64,000 nucleotides of DNA from Aquipseudomonas alcaligenes MRY13-0052. Its GTDB lineage: Bacteria > Pseudomonadota > Gammaproteobacteria > Pseudomonadales > Pseudomonadaceae. The position numbers and the translations under genes were made by a program. Positions 8,208-17,941 of the stretch are shown here, one piece after another. The stretch spans positions 110,107 to 174,106 of the forward strand of contig BATO01000004.1 in assembly GCA_000474255.1 (NCBI GenBank), given 5' to 3'. The first letter of the stretch is position 1. Each line of letters opens with the position of its first letter. The notes beneath the pieces are model-generated. The model was not told the DNA's origin and did no database searches. It saw nothing but the letters and a program-made list of their open reading frames with translations.

Positions 8208-11200
8208 TTGCACGGATTCAATACGTCAACTTCCTGACCTACAGCCACCCGGACAGCAAGGAGCGGAAGCCAGCCCTTCGGGTCGTGGAGTTCGCGCCGC
8301 TGAAGTATTCGACCGCGATCAACATCCCGAATGGCCATGGCAAGACCAACATGATTTCCGCGCTGCTCTATCTCTTGAGCCGAGACAGCAAACTCAAGGA
8401 AAACGTTCTGCCTTTGTTCACCCCCCGCCGAAGTGGCGCACCCTCTCATATCCGCGTTCAGCTCTGGGACTTGAGAGATGATCTCACGCAAACAGATCTG
8501 GGTCTTGATGAAGGCCTGTTGGATCCAAGAGACCTGCCCAACAGGGGAGATCATTATGTCTTCGGTCTATGTGCCTATCAGGGTGACGAACCAAGGTTCT
8601 ATTACTACCAGGGAGTACTAGAAGACTGCCCAGTGTTCGATCGCACTGAGAGCGGATACCTGTATCGCCACGAGACCGACATCCAGCAGGCCCTCAAGGC
8701 TCTGGGCGGGGGGAGAGCCTGGAATATCTCATCTGTGCACGAGTGGCGCTCCCTCATTACCAGCCACATCCCAAGTCGCGTGCTAACCCAGCAGGTCAAG
8801 TTCCATCTTGCGGGTGGCGGCGACAAGTCGGCTCAGCTCCATCAGATCGAAGAGGATGGAGATGAAAGCTTCGACCAGGCGTTTTTTCGCACGGTCATTG
8901 CGCCTGAACTCCTCGCATCGACCGGCGAGCTCGAAGGGAACCTCGATGACCCTCGGGAGAACTTCGAGGAACTGCTTTATGCACACTTCAGCAAGATGGC
9001 ATCAGCAACCATCAAGGCAGAGCAGGAGCAGCAAGTCATCAAAGAACAAGAAGGAGTTGTGCGCGAACTAGGCGGGTTGGTGGCAGCCGGCGAGGACGCC
9101 AAGGATAAGTATGGCAAGTACCAAGGGCTGATTTCGACAATCGCTCGGGATGGCGCAGTGGTCCAGCACCTTGTCCGTACCGACCCGTTTCCCGGGCTGC
9201 TGGATGCGCGCCAGCTACCCTCTGGGCAGGTGGGTGAGATCGTCCAGTACATCGTGATCGACAAAGTTCACGGAGCGATGATCTTGGATGCCGGGCTGGA
9301 GAAGCTCATAGGCGTAGAGGCTAAGCGAATCAATGAAGCTGCAGGCCGAAAGAGTTTGTTTCCTGTAGAAATTGACCAGACGCAAGTGATTGATTTTGCT
9401 TGCGACCTCAAGATTTTTGGCGAACCCGGATGGGGTGGCACAAGAGTCGCCCGTAAAGGCTACACATTGGACGCTGCGCTCCAACTGATCCCCTTGCTAC
9501 GTGAGTTCGGTACAGCAAAACTGGCCGGTACCCCCGACACGCTGCAGCGGGCATTTGCTTGGGCGGGAACCACTGCCGACACCAACAGTTACCGGAAGAC
9601 AGTTCGCCGGCTTGAGGCAGAAATCAGGCGGCACCAGGAAAATATTGATCAGCGGAAACGCGAAATCGCCCAGTGGGAGGCCGAGGTTAGGGAACTCGGT
9701 GATCGGATCACGAAGTACGATCAGGCAAAGGGTGCTTACGAGGACTTGGTGCAGAGCGGAAAATTCGTCCAGGAAGAGCTCGAAGACCCGGTACTGTTGT
9801 TGGACAAAGTGGCAAGAGAGCTTCGCGCCGCGGAAGATGCCCTGACGGCCCATGACAAGCGCGTCGGCCGCCTCGAAATGACCTTCGCCAGTTACATGGC
9901 GTTCTGCCAGAACAACCCCAGCGTCTCCGTGCGCTCCCGGCTGAAGGAATTGACAGTAAAGGCAGCCAACGCTCAGGAGGCCCTACGCGATGCCGAGCAA
10001 CGCCTGCAACGTTCAAGGGACAAATTAGCCCAACTCAATGTGCTCAAATTGGAGCAAGAAACTCAGAGTAGACACGACCAGCAAAAGCTTGGCGCGCTAT
10101 TAGAGCTGCAGTCGCATCGGCCCACTTATGCTGAGTGGTTCGGCGACACCCTGCCCGACAGTATCGATATTCGCGGCAGCCTTAAGAAGATCGCCAGCGA
10201 AGAGAAAGCCTTGGAGCAGCGCCGTCTGGAGCGCGAGAAGCTTCGCGATGCCATTTCGAGTCTTTTGCCGTCAGTCCCTCGCTTTCGTGATCTGTTCGGC
10301 GATACGGACGCGAAGAGCATCGACATCTCAGGCGCGCTACAAAGAGTCGCCGTCGAGGAGCGGGCGCTCGAGAAGGAGCTTGCCATCACCGGTGGGCTCC
10401 ATGCCCGCCTCTTGGATTTGGCGCCGTTCGTCGAGAGATTCCGCAGAATTTTCGGTGACACAGACCCGGCGATACTGGAGCCTGCTCAAGACCGAGCCGA
10501 CTTGCAGAGTGCTATTACCCTAGCCGAAACGACCGCGAAATCGCTGGAGACCCAGGTATCAAGGCTGAACCTATTCCGGTTCACCTACCCAGGCAAGACT
10601 CCAGCCTTATGGCTTGCCGAAATGGAGGCACGACGGTCGGCGCTCACTCAAGAAATTGCTCAATACAACCAGCAGGCGCTCACGGCCGAGCGCCAACTCG
10701 ACGAGCTGATGTCCGATCCGGTAGCCAGGCCGGAAGATGTGGCTTCAGCACACTCGCTCATCAACGGGGCAGTCCCATTCGTCTTTCTCCACAATTTTAT
10801 CGAGGAGTATTGCCCGCCTGGCGTGAAGCAACACTGGTTGACGCACTTCTCGGCGTTGCTCTTCTCGCCGGTTGTGGAAACCCTCGACGATGCAGCCAAG
10901 GCGGCCCTGTTGCTTCATGAAGGCCAGGCCATGATGCCGGTACTGATTGCAAATCGATTGAAGGCCATGATGGAGAGCGAGACACCGGCTCTAGCCCTGA
11001 ACGGGGAGTGTGCATACACCTGGCTTGCCGGTATCAAGACCCGCATGGTGCATTGCCTCCTGAATCCGGCAGCAGTGGAGGAGGAGCGATTTCTGGCTCA
11101 ACAACGGCTCGATGAGCTACGGGAACGGCTCGCGCAAAAGCATGAGGAGCTAGACGATCTGTCGGAGAAATCGGATTCCGTGCTGCTTGCCCGGGATGCG

Positions 11201-13402
11201 GAAAGTGCAGAGGCCTCCAATGTGGAGGTGGAGTTGGCTGCCAATTCCGAACGGCTGGAGAATCTGTACAACCAGTTGCCTGATGTCTTGGCGCGATGTA
11301 CTGCCGAAGCGCTTGGTAGCATCCAGAAAATGCGGGAATACCTAGCTCTCCTCAGGGAGCACGGGGAGGGTGTTTTCGAGAGGACCACGGAGAAATTACG
11401 TCAGATCGAAGAAAAGGTCCAAGTTCTGCGGCAATCGCGTTGTTGGTACGAGGAGCGAAATTCTGATCTCGTACGCAAGGTCATTATGGACATGCGCCGG
11501 TATCAGGCCTTATTGGCAGAGCACGGAGCTGACGTGCAGCAAAAGGTCGAGGCGGACTTGAGCAGCATTGACGAGGAAGCCGACGATCTAAGGCGCTCGC
11601 GGGAGTGGTACGAGGCGCGGGATTGCGACGACATCCACGCTGCTGTCAATGCAATGTGCCGGTACTTGCAGGCTGGAGGCGATGCGGAAGTAACCCGGCT
11701 CCGGAGTGTAGTTGATGTCGGTATCGCCGAACTCAGCGCGCTGGCGGCAAAAGTCACTGTGGCTACCCAGGCCGTTGCCGACGATGAAGACCGTTTATCC
11801 ACAGCACGCACTGCCGAATCGAACGCGGCAGAGGCATACAACCAGAACAAGCAGCACCTCGAAGACCTAGCAAGTTTCGCAGAGAGCGAAGACCTTTCGT
11901 TCATGGAAAACCATGATGAATGCCGCGTTACCCTGGAGGTCAGAAAGAGTCGTGCAGAGGCACGGAAGAGCTATGAAAGCCAATTCGCCCACGCTCAACG
12001 TTATGTCAAGGAAACCAGGGACAGCCAGACGAGTGAACAGGAACTGCTTAACCGCAAGGCAGGCTTAGAGGCAAAGGTTGAAGGAACCAAGCGCTTGCAG
12101 GAAGAGGACGCTCGGGCCGTAGAGGATAAGAACAGCAAGGTCGTTGCTCTGAAGAGCCTTCAGGATGCCCTTCATGAAGCGGCCTGCAGATTGCTCTGGG
12201 AGTTCCGGGCGGTTTCGAAAATCCTTGACGACATTCGCGACGCGGTGAGCAAGGGGGCGCCGCGCTTTGAGAACACGGATCTCTACAAGCACGCCGAATC
12301 GGTCAGAAACCGGCTCGAACGTGCAGATACCGATCCCTTCTTCCTGGAAGACATCCGCAAGGTCGGGCGTCTGGCAGGAGAGCTAGGGCTAGCTGGACAG
12401 TCCAAAGACATAACACGCGCAAGGCGCGATGCCGAAAAGCTGGTCCACCAATACCGAGAACTCAAGGCGAGCTTTTGCACTGAGATTATCAGCGGTGCCC
12501 GGAAAGGGTTGTCGGTGCTGGATGCCGAGTGGCTGCAAAGTCAGGATCGGTTTGACGCGCCGACAGAAATGAAGGTTCAGATCGAGGCCAACATCGAAAG
12601 CAATCGGGGCCTGTTGCAACAGGCCACCACAAGCCTTGAGTTTGCTCGCGACAAGACCACAGAGATGCTGACGATTCTGGCAAAGGATGCGGAGCGGGCT
12701 GTGTTGATACTGGAAGAGGCGATGGCAACGACACCAACTGCTCGTTTCTATGTCAGAGCCAACGTCATAGCACAGGATAAGATCGGCAATCTTCTAGATC
12801 GTCTTTACAGCGACATCCAGGCGCAGATGCGGCGGCAAGCCGATTCGGGCTCGAAAATCACCGAGAAACGCCAGAGGAAGCGGGCTCTAGACGAGCTACG
12901 GGGCGAGGTCTACCGCTCCTTGTTTGCAGATGTCAGCGTGGAGTTTCGCCATCCTTCCATTTGGGGAGGTGGTCAACACCGGCTGACCTCAAAGGACATG
13001 AGCGAAGGGATGAGGACTGCAGTCAGCCTGATGTGGATTGCGAAACTCGCTGAATTCCGCCTGCGCCAGGCGATCGATCAAGCGGGCGGTATGAGGAGGC
13101 AGAACCGCGCCGCATTACGCAAAGAACGATACTTCATGATTCTGGATGGGCTCTTTTCTAACCTCAGTCACGATGATCTGATTGACTCTGCCATGGAGTC
13201 ACTTCGCCTCTCAGTCGGGCACTTTCAGTTGATCGGGATGATCCATCACCCCAGATACATCAACAATCCGAAGATATTCCCTTCATATTTCGTTGGACGG
13301 CCGTATCGTGCCAGCAACGGCAAACATGCGTGGCTTACGGTGGACTGGCAGAAAAATGCCCCCGACTCGCTTGGCGTCTTCGGCTCGCATTTTACGCACT
13401 AG
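8198..13402 (+). CDS. jetC: Wadjet component JetC, SMC-like ATPase with repeated coiled-coil arms
   Basis: The 1734-residue protein has the SMC layout. A Walker A-like motif, PNGHGKT, lies at residues 44-50. Long coiled-coil arms flank a hinge-like globular region near residues 855-945. The C-terminal head has a signature-like KDMSEGMRT (S1602-G1604) and a Walker B segment, FMILDGLFSN (D1650). JetC dimers extrude and detect small circular DNA. It is much longer than the roughly 1100 residues I associate with type I JetC, and longer than MukB. The extra length includes repeats of 52 residues in the first arm and 54 residues in the second. The residue after the Walker B aspartate is Gly rather than the usual Glu, which deserves a structural check. 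Confidence 0.9.
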   Translation: MSLIARIQYVNFLTYSHPDSKERKPALRVVEFAPLKYSTAINIPNGHGKTNMISALLYLLSRDSKLKENVLPLFTPRRSGAPSHIRVQLWDLRDDLTQTDLGLDEGLLDPRDLPNRGDHYVFGLCAYQGDEPRFYYYQGVLEDCPVFDRTESGYLYRHETDIQQALKALGGGRAWNISSVHEWRSLITSHIPSRVLTQQVKFHLAGGGDKSAQLHQIEEDGDESFDQAFFRTVIAPELLASTGELEGNLDDPRENFEELLYAHFSKMASATIKAEQEQQVIKEQEGVVRELGGLVAAGEDAKDKYGKYQGLISTIARDGAVVQHLVRTDPFPGLLDARQLPSGQVGEIVQYIVIDKVHGAMILDAGLEKLIGVEAKRINEAAGRKSLFPVEIDQTQVIDFACDLKIFGEPGWGGTRVARKGYTLDAALQLIPLLREFGTAKLAGTPDTLQRAFAWAGTTADTNSYRKTVRRLEAEIRRHQENIDQRKREIAQWEAEVRELGDRITKYDQAKGAYEDLVQSGKFVQEELEDPVLLLDKVARELRAAEDALTAHDKRVGRLEMTFASYMAFCQNNPSVSVRSRLKELTVKAANAQEALRDAEQRLQRSRDKLAQLNVLKLEQETQSRHDQQKLGALLELQSHRPTYAEWFGDTLPDSIDIRGSLKKIASEEKALEQRRLEREKLRDAISSLLPSVPRFRDLFGDTDAKSIDISGALQRVAVEERALEKELAITGGLHARLLDLAPFVERFRRIFGDTDPAILEPAQDRADLQSAITLAETTAKSLETQVSRLNLFRFTYPGKTPALWLAEMEARRSALTQEIAQYNQQALTAERQLDELMSDPVARPEDVASAHSLINGAVPFVFLHNFIEEYCPPGVKQHWLTHFSALLFSPVVETLDDAAKAALLLHEGQAMMPVLIANRLKAMMESETPALALNGECAYTWLAGIKTRMVHCLLNPAAVEEERFLAQQRLDELRERLAQKHEELDDLSEKSDSVLLARDAESAEASNVEVELAANSERLENLYNQLPDVLARCTAEALGSIQKMREYLALLREHGEGVFERTTEKLRQIEEKVQVLRQSRCWYEERNSDLVRKVIMDMRRYQALLAEHGADVQQKVEADLSSIDEEADDLRRSREWYEARDCDDIHAAVNAMCRYLQAGGDAEVTRLRSVVDVGIAELSALAAKVTVATQAVADDEDRLSTARTAESNAAEAYNQNKQHLEDLASFAESEDLSFMENHDECRVTLEVRKSRAEARKSYESQFAHAQRYVKETRDSQTSEQELLNRKAGLEAKVEGTKRLQEEDARAVEDKNSKVVALKSLQDALHEAACRLLWEFRAVSKILDDIRDAVSKGAPRFENTDLYKHAESVRNRLERADTDPFFLEDIRKVGRLAGELGLAGQSKDITRARRDAEKLVHQYRELKASFCTEIISGARKGLSVLDAEWLQSQDRFDAPTEMKVQIEANIESNRGLLQQATTSLEFARDKTTEMLTILAKDAERAVLILEEAMATTPTARFYVRANVIAQDKIGNLLDRLYSDIQAQMRRQADSGSKITEKRQRKRALDELRGEVYRSLFADVSVEFRHPSIWGGGQHRLTSKDMSEGMRTAVSLMWIAKLAEFRLRQAIDQAGGMRRQNRAALRKERYFMILDGLFSNLSHDDLIDSAMESLRLSVGHFQLIGMIHHPRYINNPKIFPSYFVGRPYRASNGKHAWLTVDWQKNAPDSLGVFGSHFTH
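10127..10580 (+). repeat. Three tandem 52-residue repeats in the N-terminal arm of JetC
   Basis: The motif F-G-D-T recurs with its Phe at residues 648, 700 and 752 (codons at 10139, 10295 and 10451), exactly 156 bp apart. The first two units share FGDTxxxSIDIxG, a leucine, and EExALE; the third keeps FGDTDP and then diverges. DNA identity between units is low, so the duplication is old and kept at the protein level. Confidence 0.85.
11330..11760 (+). repeat. Tandem 54-residue repeats in the C-terminal arm of JetC
   Basis: Units begin at M1045, M1099 and M1153 (codons at 11330, 11492 and 11654), 162 bp apart. The first two units share MRxYxxLLxEHG, an LRxSRxWYExR stretch and a following D-rich turn; the third is partial (MCRYLQAGG, then a divergent V-rich stretch). 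They lie on the other side of the hinge from the 52-residue repeats, so the two arrays could pair in the antiparallel coiled coil. Confidence 0.85.
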
Positions 13403-13409
13403 GACGATC

Positions 13410-14537
13410 ATGGTGACTGAGAGATTGGACGTGATTGTCAGCGCACTGAGACGGCAGACCCGCAAGAGCAAGGTATTGCAGGGAGGGGGGCTAATCGATC
13501 GACTGGTACGTGAAACTGGATTGGATGCAGCGACGATACGGCGCTGCCTCATGGATATGAGGGCACGTGGTTGGGTTGAGGCCAGTTCATGGTCGGGAAC
13601 TGGAAATCCCGTGGGGCGCGTCAAGATAAGCTTGCCATCGCTGCCGCCTCCATCGTGGGCCGAGCAGTGGAGGCACGCCCTTATGGCTTGTGAGCAGCTT
13701 TCCGACGCTGATCGCGCGGCGCTGTTCGAGTGTGGCGCCATTCTGTCCGATATGAGTGCTTCTGAGCTCCCCCAAATCTTAGATGGCCTCATCCGGCTAC
13801 GTGAGAATCAGTCAAGGCACGTTGGCAGTCCCGCCTTCCTCGTTAGCGCACGTTACTTGCGCGGATCGTCAAAGATGCTCGGCAAATTGGGTGCTCGCGC
13901 TATTAAAGCATTCGGCATTGATCTTTCTCGGTTTCCCGACCACCCCCCTTATGTCGTCACTGCCGGTGCAGCCGATCCCGAGGCGGTAGTGCTAATCGAG
14001 AACCCGACGGCGTTTGAGCTGGCGGCCACAACGTCGGCAGTTGAGCGCTGTGCATTTATCGCCACCTTCGGCTTTGGGCTAAACAAGGTCTCGGAGGATT
14101 TTGGCAATCAACTGGCGGGTATGGTCGAGGAAGGCTTCTCCCAAGCTGTGACATTGGTGCGCGAGGGTTCAAGAACCCCCTCGGCGAGAGAATTGCTCTC
14201 GCATCCTAACATCACGTTCTGGGGCGACCTGGACATCGCAGGGATGCAGATTTTTGAGCGAATTGCCAAGCGCCTCCCGAGACTACAGCTATCTGCACTG
14301 TATGGGCCGATGATCGATGCCATAACGAAGGATGATGATAGACATCCTTATGTCGCTGCCACTGGCAAGCCTGGGCAGGCGACATTTCTGTCTACCCGAG
14401 AGGACTCCTCAGCCATGCTAAATTATTGCTGTGAATGGGCAGTAGATCAGGAATTGGTAACAGCAACTCATATCGAAGAGCTTGCTGGAGATCCACTTGT
14501 CCTGCATAGGGAATGGAATATCTTTCAGAAGGGATAG
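13410..14537 (+). CDS. jetD: Wadjet nuclease JetD (Toprim-containing)
   Basis: I place the start at ATG 13410, seven bases after the JetC stop; the longer in-frame version from 13293 would overlap JetC by more than 100 bp. The 375-residue product has an N-terminal winged-helix region (DAATIRRCLMDMRARGWV) and a C-terminal Toprim-like domain with IENPTAFEL (acidic residue) at about 195 and FWGDLDIAGMQIF (DxD) at about 270. This matches JetD, the endonuclease that cleaves plasmid DNA once the JetABC motor has stalled on a small circle. Together with JetABC the locus is complete, with no frameshifts visible. Confidence 0.88.
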   Translation: MVTERLDVIVSALRRQTRKSKVLQGGGLIDRLVRETGLDAATIRRCLMDMRARGWVEASSWSGTGNPVGRVKISLPSLPPPSWAEQWRHALMACEQLSDADRAALFECGAILSDMSASELPQILDGLIRLRENQSRHVGSPAFLVSARYLRGSSKMLGKLGARAIKAFGIDLSRFPDHPPYVVTAGAADPEAVVLIENPTAFELAATTSAVERCAFIATFGFGLNKVSEDFGNQLAGMVEEGFSQAVTLVREGSRTPSARELLSHPNITFWGDLDIAGMQIFERIAKRLPRLQLSALYGPMIDAITKDDDRHPYVAATGKPGQATFLSTREDSSAMLNYCCEWAVDQELVTATHIEELAGDPLVLHREWNIFQKG

Positions 14538-14951
14538 CGATGTGTTCGTGCCGGCTAGATGAAAAGCTCAGCGTATGGACTGAAACCAGTCTTGTGCTGA
14601 GCAGGCGGACCTAGTGGCCGATTCGAGTTTGGTGAGTGCATCGCCTAAGTGTGTTAAATACCGAGCTGGTTATCTATCAACTGCGTATCCATAAAGCCGA
14701 TTACAGGCTAGAGCGTGACTTATCCCGTATTGGGCAACAGCTGCAGTATAATCCCATGGCCGTACTTTCTAGACAGGCAGCTCAACCACACCTGCTGCCG
14801 ATGAAACGAGTTAATGATAAAAGCATTTATGTCTTCTCCTGCAGGGCGGAAGCGTAATCGCCGGTCAGGTCCGTTGAATGTAGAGAAGCCTCTTGTTCTT
14901 CGTACTGCCCTGCGTCAAAACACTTTGTGCTGTAAAGAGTCACCTGAAACA
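14538..14951. other. Spacer between jetD and ycaQ with no convincing gene
   Basis: About 410 bp separate the convergent jetD and ycaQ. A plus-strand 73-codon frame at 14636-14857 is open but resembles nothing I know and has no clear ribosome-binding site. I see no strong hairpin with a T-run. Confidence 0.4.
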
Positions 14952-16160
14952 CTAACCAGCCAAGAGTCCGGTTGCCAGTAAGCGCTGTGCCACCGGGCGC
15001 TTGCAGTTCAGCAAAACTGCCTCAAGCCCTAACCACTTTGCGAGTGACTGCAACTGAAGAGCTAGCTCGGACAACGCTGCGTCGCTTAAACCGATCTTTT
15101 CCTCATGAACTGCGTGCACTGTCAGGCGTCGCTGTGCGCGTTCAGCTCGTACATCAACTCTGCCTACCAATTGGCCTCGGAAAAGAAAAGGCATAACGTA
15201 GTAACCATACACTCGTTTAGAGGGCGGTTGGTAGAATTCTAATCGGTAACGAAAGTCAAATAGTCTCTCAGTGCGTTCACGTGACCAAATTAATGAGTCG
15301 AACGGTGAAAGCAACGCACTTGGCTTGCGTGACTTAGACTGTGAAAGACCCTTAGTCATCCATGCAGGTTTGATCCAGCCATCCACCAAAACTGCACTAA
15401 GCTGACCGTCCTCGACCAACTCAGAAAGCCGCAAGCGAGTATCTATAGCATCCAAGCGAAAGTAGTCGCGCAAGTCTTGTTCTGTAGCTACCCCTAGTGC
15501 ATTCGCTGCATGCATCAGCAATCGGCGATGCGCCTCGCCCTCAGTAATTGTAGGATGATTAAGTATCGATTCAGGAATAACTCGCTCGGGTAGATCGTAG
15601 CGGCGCTCGAATCCACGCCCACGAGATACTGTCAGTTCACCGACAGCAAACAACCACTCCAGCGCGAGTTTCTCTGCACTCCAGTCCCACCATGAACCGC
15701 CAGGTTTGTCGCGCTTGGCTAGATCTCCAGCCGTCAGTGCGCCACGATCCACTATTGATTTTAATACTTGTTGGATAAGTGGCTGCTGTTCGTGACCAAA
15801 TTTAATTATCTGTTTATGAATCCCCCTCCCGATACGGGCCCGCTGCATGCGCCATTGTAACAAGGGGTAGAGTGCCAGCGGCATCAATGAGGCTTCATGC
15901 CCCCAATATTCAAAAAGCGCTCTTTCCCTTCCGCTCCCCCAGGCCAAACGGTCAAGTTCGGCGCGCTCATAATGACCTATACGAGAGTAAAGAGGTAGAT
16001 AATGTGAGCGAATCAGGGCGCATACAGAGTCAATCTGTAATGCGCCAAGGTGCTGAAGAATAATTTGAAGTTGATGGGGGGGCGTTACGCATCCAAACCC
16101 TTGAGCAGCCATAGCCTGATGGGTGGCCTCGCTCGATGATAGATAAAAAGGTGCAGTCAT
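14952..16160 (-). CDS. ycaQ: YcaQ/AlkX-family DNA glycosylase (HTH_42 winged-helix protein)
   Basis: The 402-residue protein matches the YcaQ (AlkX) family: LGALQIDSV near the N terminus contains the Q-x-D motif (Q42, D44) used by AlkX enzymes to unhook interstrand crosslinks, followed by RSHYLPLYSRIG and LFEYWGHEASLMP. The C-terminal part with FDFRYRLEFYQPP and YGYYVMPFLFRGQLVGRVD is also characteristic. Members of this superfamily act either as general repair enzymes for alkylated DNA or as self-resistance proteins next to gene clusters that make DNA-alkylating metabolites. Here the gene is divergent from an AT-rich biosynthetic cluster that begins at 16445, which makes the self-resistance reading plausible. 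Function is inferred from family and context. Confidence 0.85.
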   Translation of the reverse strand: MTAPFYLSSSEATHQAMAAQGFGCVTPPHQLQIILQHLGALQIDSVCALIRSHYLPLYSRIGHYERAELDRLAWGSGRERALFEYWGHEASLMPLALYPLLQWRMQRARIGRGIHKQIIKFGHEQQPLIQQVLKSIVDRGALTAGDLAKRDKPGGSWWDWSAEKLALEWLFAVGELTVSRGRGFERRYDLPERVIPESILNHPTITEGEAHRRLLMHAANALGVATEQDLRDYFRLDAIDTRLRLSELVEDGQLSAVLVDGWIKPAWMTKGLSQSKSRKPSALLSPFDSLIWSRERTERLFDFRYRLEFYQPPSKRVYGYYVMPFLFRGQLVGRVDVRAERAQRRLTVHAVHEEKIGLSDAALSELALQLQSLAKWLGLEAVLLNCKRPVAQRLLATGLLAG

Positions 16161-16444
16161 TTTTACTCCTATCAGTGCCGCAAGTTGGAGTGGCTATTGT
16201 AGAGCAACAATAATAACGTGAATGTATAGCAATGCGGGTGTCATAGTGCTGTTAATAACTGAGAGCAGTGGCTGTTTTTCTGTGAGTGATAACTTACCAA
16301 GGGGAATGCGCGGCAGTCCTTGACACTCAGAAAACATGAGCTACTTTAAAAGCTACAGAATTAAAAGATGAGAATAGGTGCCTGGCGGTATAAAGGATTT
16401 TGCCGCCATTAAGTTTCAAATGCACAGGGATACAGGAGGTTATA
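16161..16444. promoter_or_regulatory. Divergent promoter region between ycaQ and the radical SAM cluster
   Basis: The 284-bp spacer is AT-rich. TTGACA at 16320-16325 is a perfect -35 hexamer on the plus strand; the best -10 candidate, TTTAAA at 16345-16350, needs a 19-bp spacer, so the promoter is only tentative. AGGAGG at 16434-16439 lies five bases before GTG 16445 and fixes that start. Confidence 0.4.
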
Positions 16445-17911
16445 GTGCACATTGTATTCGTTCACACTCCCATGGCAACAGTAAGCCTACCAGAGCGGGA
16501 GGCTTTCTGGCGAAATTTTGACATCCGGTACCATGCGACACATCCCGGCCTAAAGCCAATGAAAAACGTCCTTTGGGAACTTCCTCATTGGATGACTTGG
16601 TTGGCGGGAGTGCTAGTCGATGCAGGTTATACATCCCTTCAAGCAATGGATCTATACGCATCAGAGTGTACTATGACGGGTATAGATACATTCAAGATGG
16701 GTAATACCATTAAGGAATACCCGGCTGATGTGTACTTGCTATCCCCAATGACACCAAATTTACCTTTTGCTTATCAGATTGCCGATCTAATCAAGATAAT
16801 ACATCCAAGGAGTATTGTCATATTTGGTGGGGTTGTGGCAACGCCGTTGCACAAAACTATCGCGTTACATCCAAGTGTGGATTATGTGGTTTTTGGTCGT
16901 GGCGAGTTGGCTTTGCCTGCCTTAATAAGAGCGCTTGACCAGAAAGATGGCCCTGAATTTCTCGGTAATCTTTCTTTTAGACTTCCGGATGGTAGGGTCC
17001 ACACATCTCACTTCGAGAATCCGTGGTTGCCTGTCAACGATATTCCAAAGCCAAAAATTGATTTATTTGATAGATCAATTGGTGAGGATATACGTTATTT
17101 GCGTCAGGTTTATGCTCTCGGGTGTCCATACAAGTGCTCATTCTGCACCATTCAAACTATTGGGAGGAAGGCGGATTACTTTGCTCTCGATAGAGTGATA
17201 GATGAGATAGCAAGCTATCGAGAATATTACGGTGAGCATCATAACGTGTATTTCGGTGATGAGACATTTACAGTAAGTAAAGATCGCACCTTGGATATTT
17301 GTAGCGCCCTAAAAAATAATGGAAGCATAAGATATGATATTCAAACGCGGCTAAATTGTTTGAATGATGACGAAGTGCTGAGGGCGCTGAAAGAAAGTGG
17401 ATGCAGCTGGGTTGAAATTGGAATAGAGACTGTAAATCAAGATAGTCAAAATATTCACAAGCAGAAAATTAAACTAAAAGAACTCGAGAATACCCTGTCC
17501 AGGGTACAGGATGCAGGCCTTGCTACCTGTTCTTTCCTTGTGAATGGTTTTCCCGACCAGACTATCGATGATATGAAGCGTTCTACTGATTATGCCTGCG
17601 GATTAATCGATAGAGGCTTGTTGCAAGCATCTTATCTTTTTGGCCTGGTCCCATATCCTGGTAGCGAATTATTTTCCTCTCCTGAGTCTTTTGGCATGGA
17701 GTTACTGCATAAGGACTTCAGGCTTTATCATGAAGAGTTGGCCCCCGTATATAAAACACATCACGCAGGACCGGATGAGATCTACGAGGTTTTTCTATCT
17801 GGTATTACGGCGTTAGCTGAAGCAATGGGGAAGACTTCGAATATATTAGATTATTCTTTCTATTCGGATTCATTCGAATACGGAAAGTTTTGGTCTGAGT
17901 CTCATGTCTAA
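16445..17911 (+). CDS. B12-binding-type radical SAM enzyme
   Basis: The GTG at 16445 follows a strong AGGAGG, so I prefer it to upstream in-frame starts. The 488-residue protein has an N-terminal Rossmann-like half typical of cobalamin-binding radical SAM enzymes (VYLLSPMTPN, IVIFGGVVATP, VDYVVFGRGE) and the cluster-binding motif C227-x3-C231-x2-C234 (GCPYKCSFC). Downstream are FGDETF and VEIGIETVN, the usual barrel elements. Enzymes of this class methylate or rearrange unactivated carbons and are common in natural-product pathways. It is the first gene of an operon with a di-iron oxidase, a decarboxylase and an exporter. Its base composition and codon use are visibly AT-richer than the Wadjet genes and the core genome. 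Substrate unknown. Confidence 0.85.
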   Translation: MHIVFVHTPMATVSLPEREAFWRNFDIRYHATHPGLKPMKNVLWELPHWMTWLAGVLVDAGYTSLQAMDLYASECTMTGIDTFKMGNTIKEYPADVYLLSPMTPNLPFAYQIADLIKIIHPRSIVIFGGVVATPLHKTIALHPSVDYVVFGRGELALPALIRALDQKDGPEFLGNLSFRLPDGRVHTSHFENPWLPVNDIPKPKIDLFDRSIGEDIRYLRQVYALGCPYKCSFCTIQTIGRKADYFALDRVIDEIASYREYYGEHHNVYFGDETFTVSKDRTLDICSALKNNGSIRYDIQTRLNCLNDDEVLRALKESGCSWVEIGIETVNQDSQNIHKQKIKLKELENTLSRVQDAGLATCSFLVNGFPDQTIDDMKRSTDYACGLIDRGLLQASYLFGLVPYPGSELFSSPESFGMELLHKDFRLYHEELAPVYKTHHAGPDEIYEVFLSGITALAEAMGKTSNILDYSFYSDSFEYGKFWSESHV

Positions 17912-17941
17912 AGCATGTCAATAGCGAGTAAAGGAGATTGA

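Noticed and set aside
13293..13409. 39-residue N-terminal extension of JetD
   Set aside because: It overlaps the end of JetC and lacks family character; ATG 13410 gives the usual length.
14636..14857. Possible 73-residue gene between jetD and ycaQ
   Set aside because: No ribosome-binding site, no recognisable motif and mixed codon use; kept only as spacer content.
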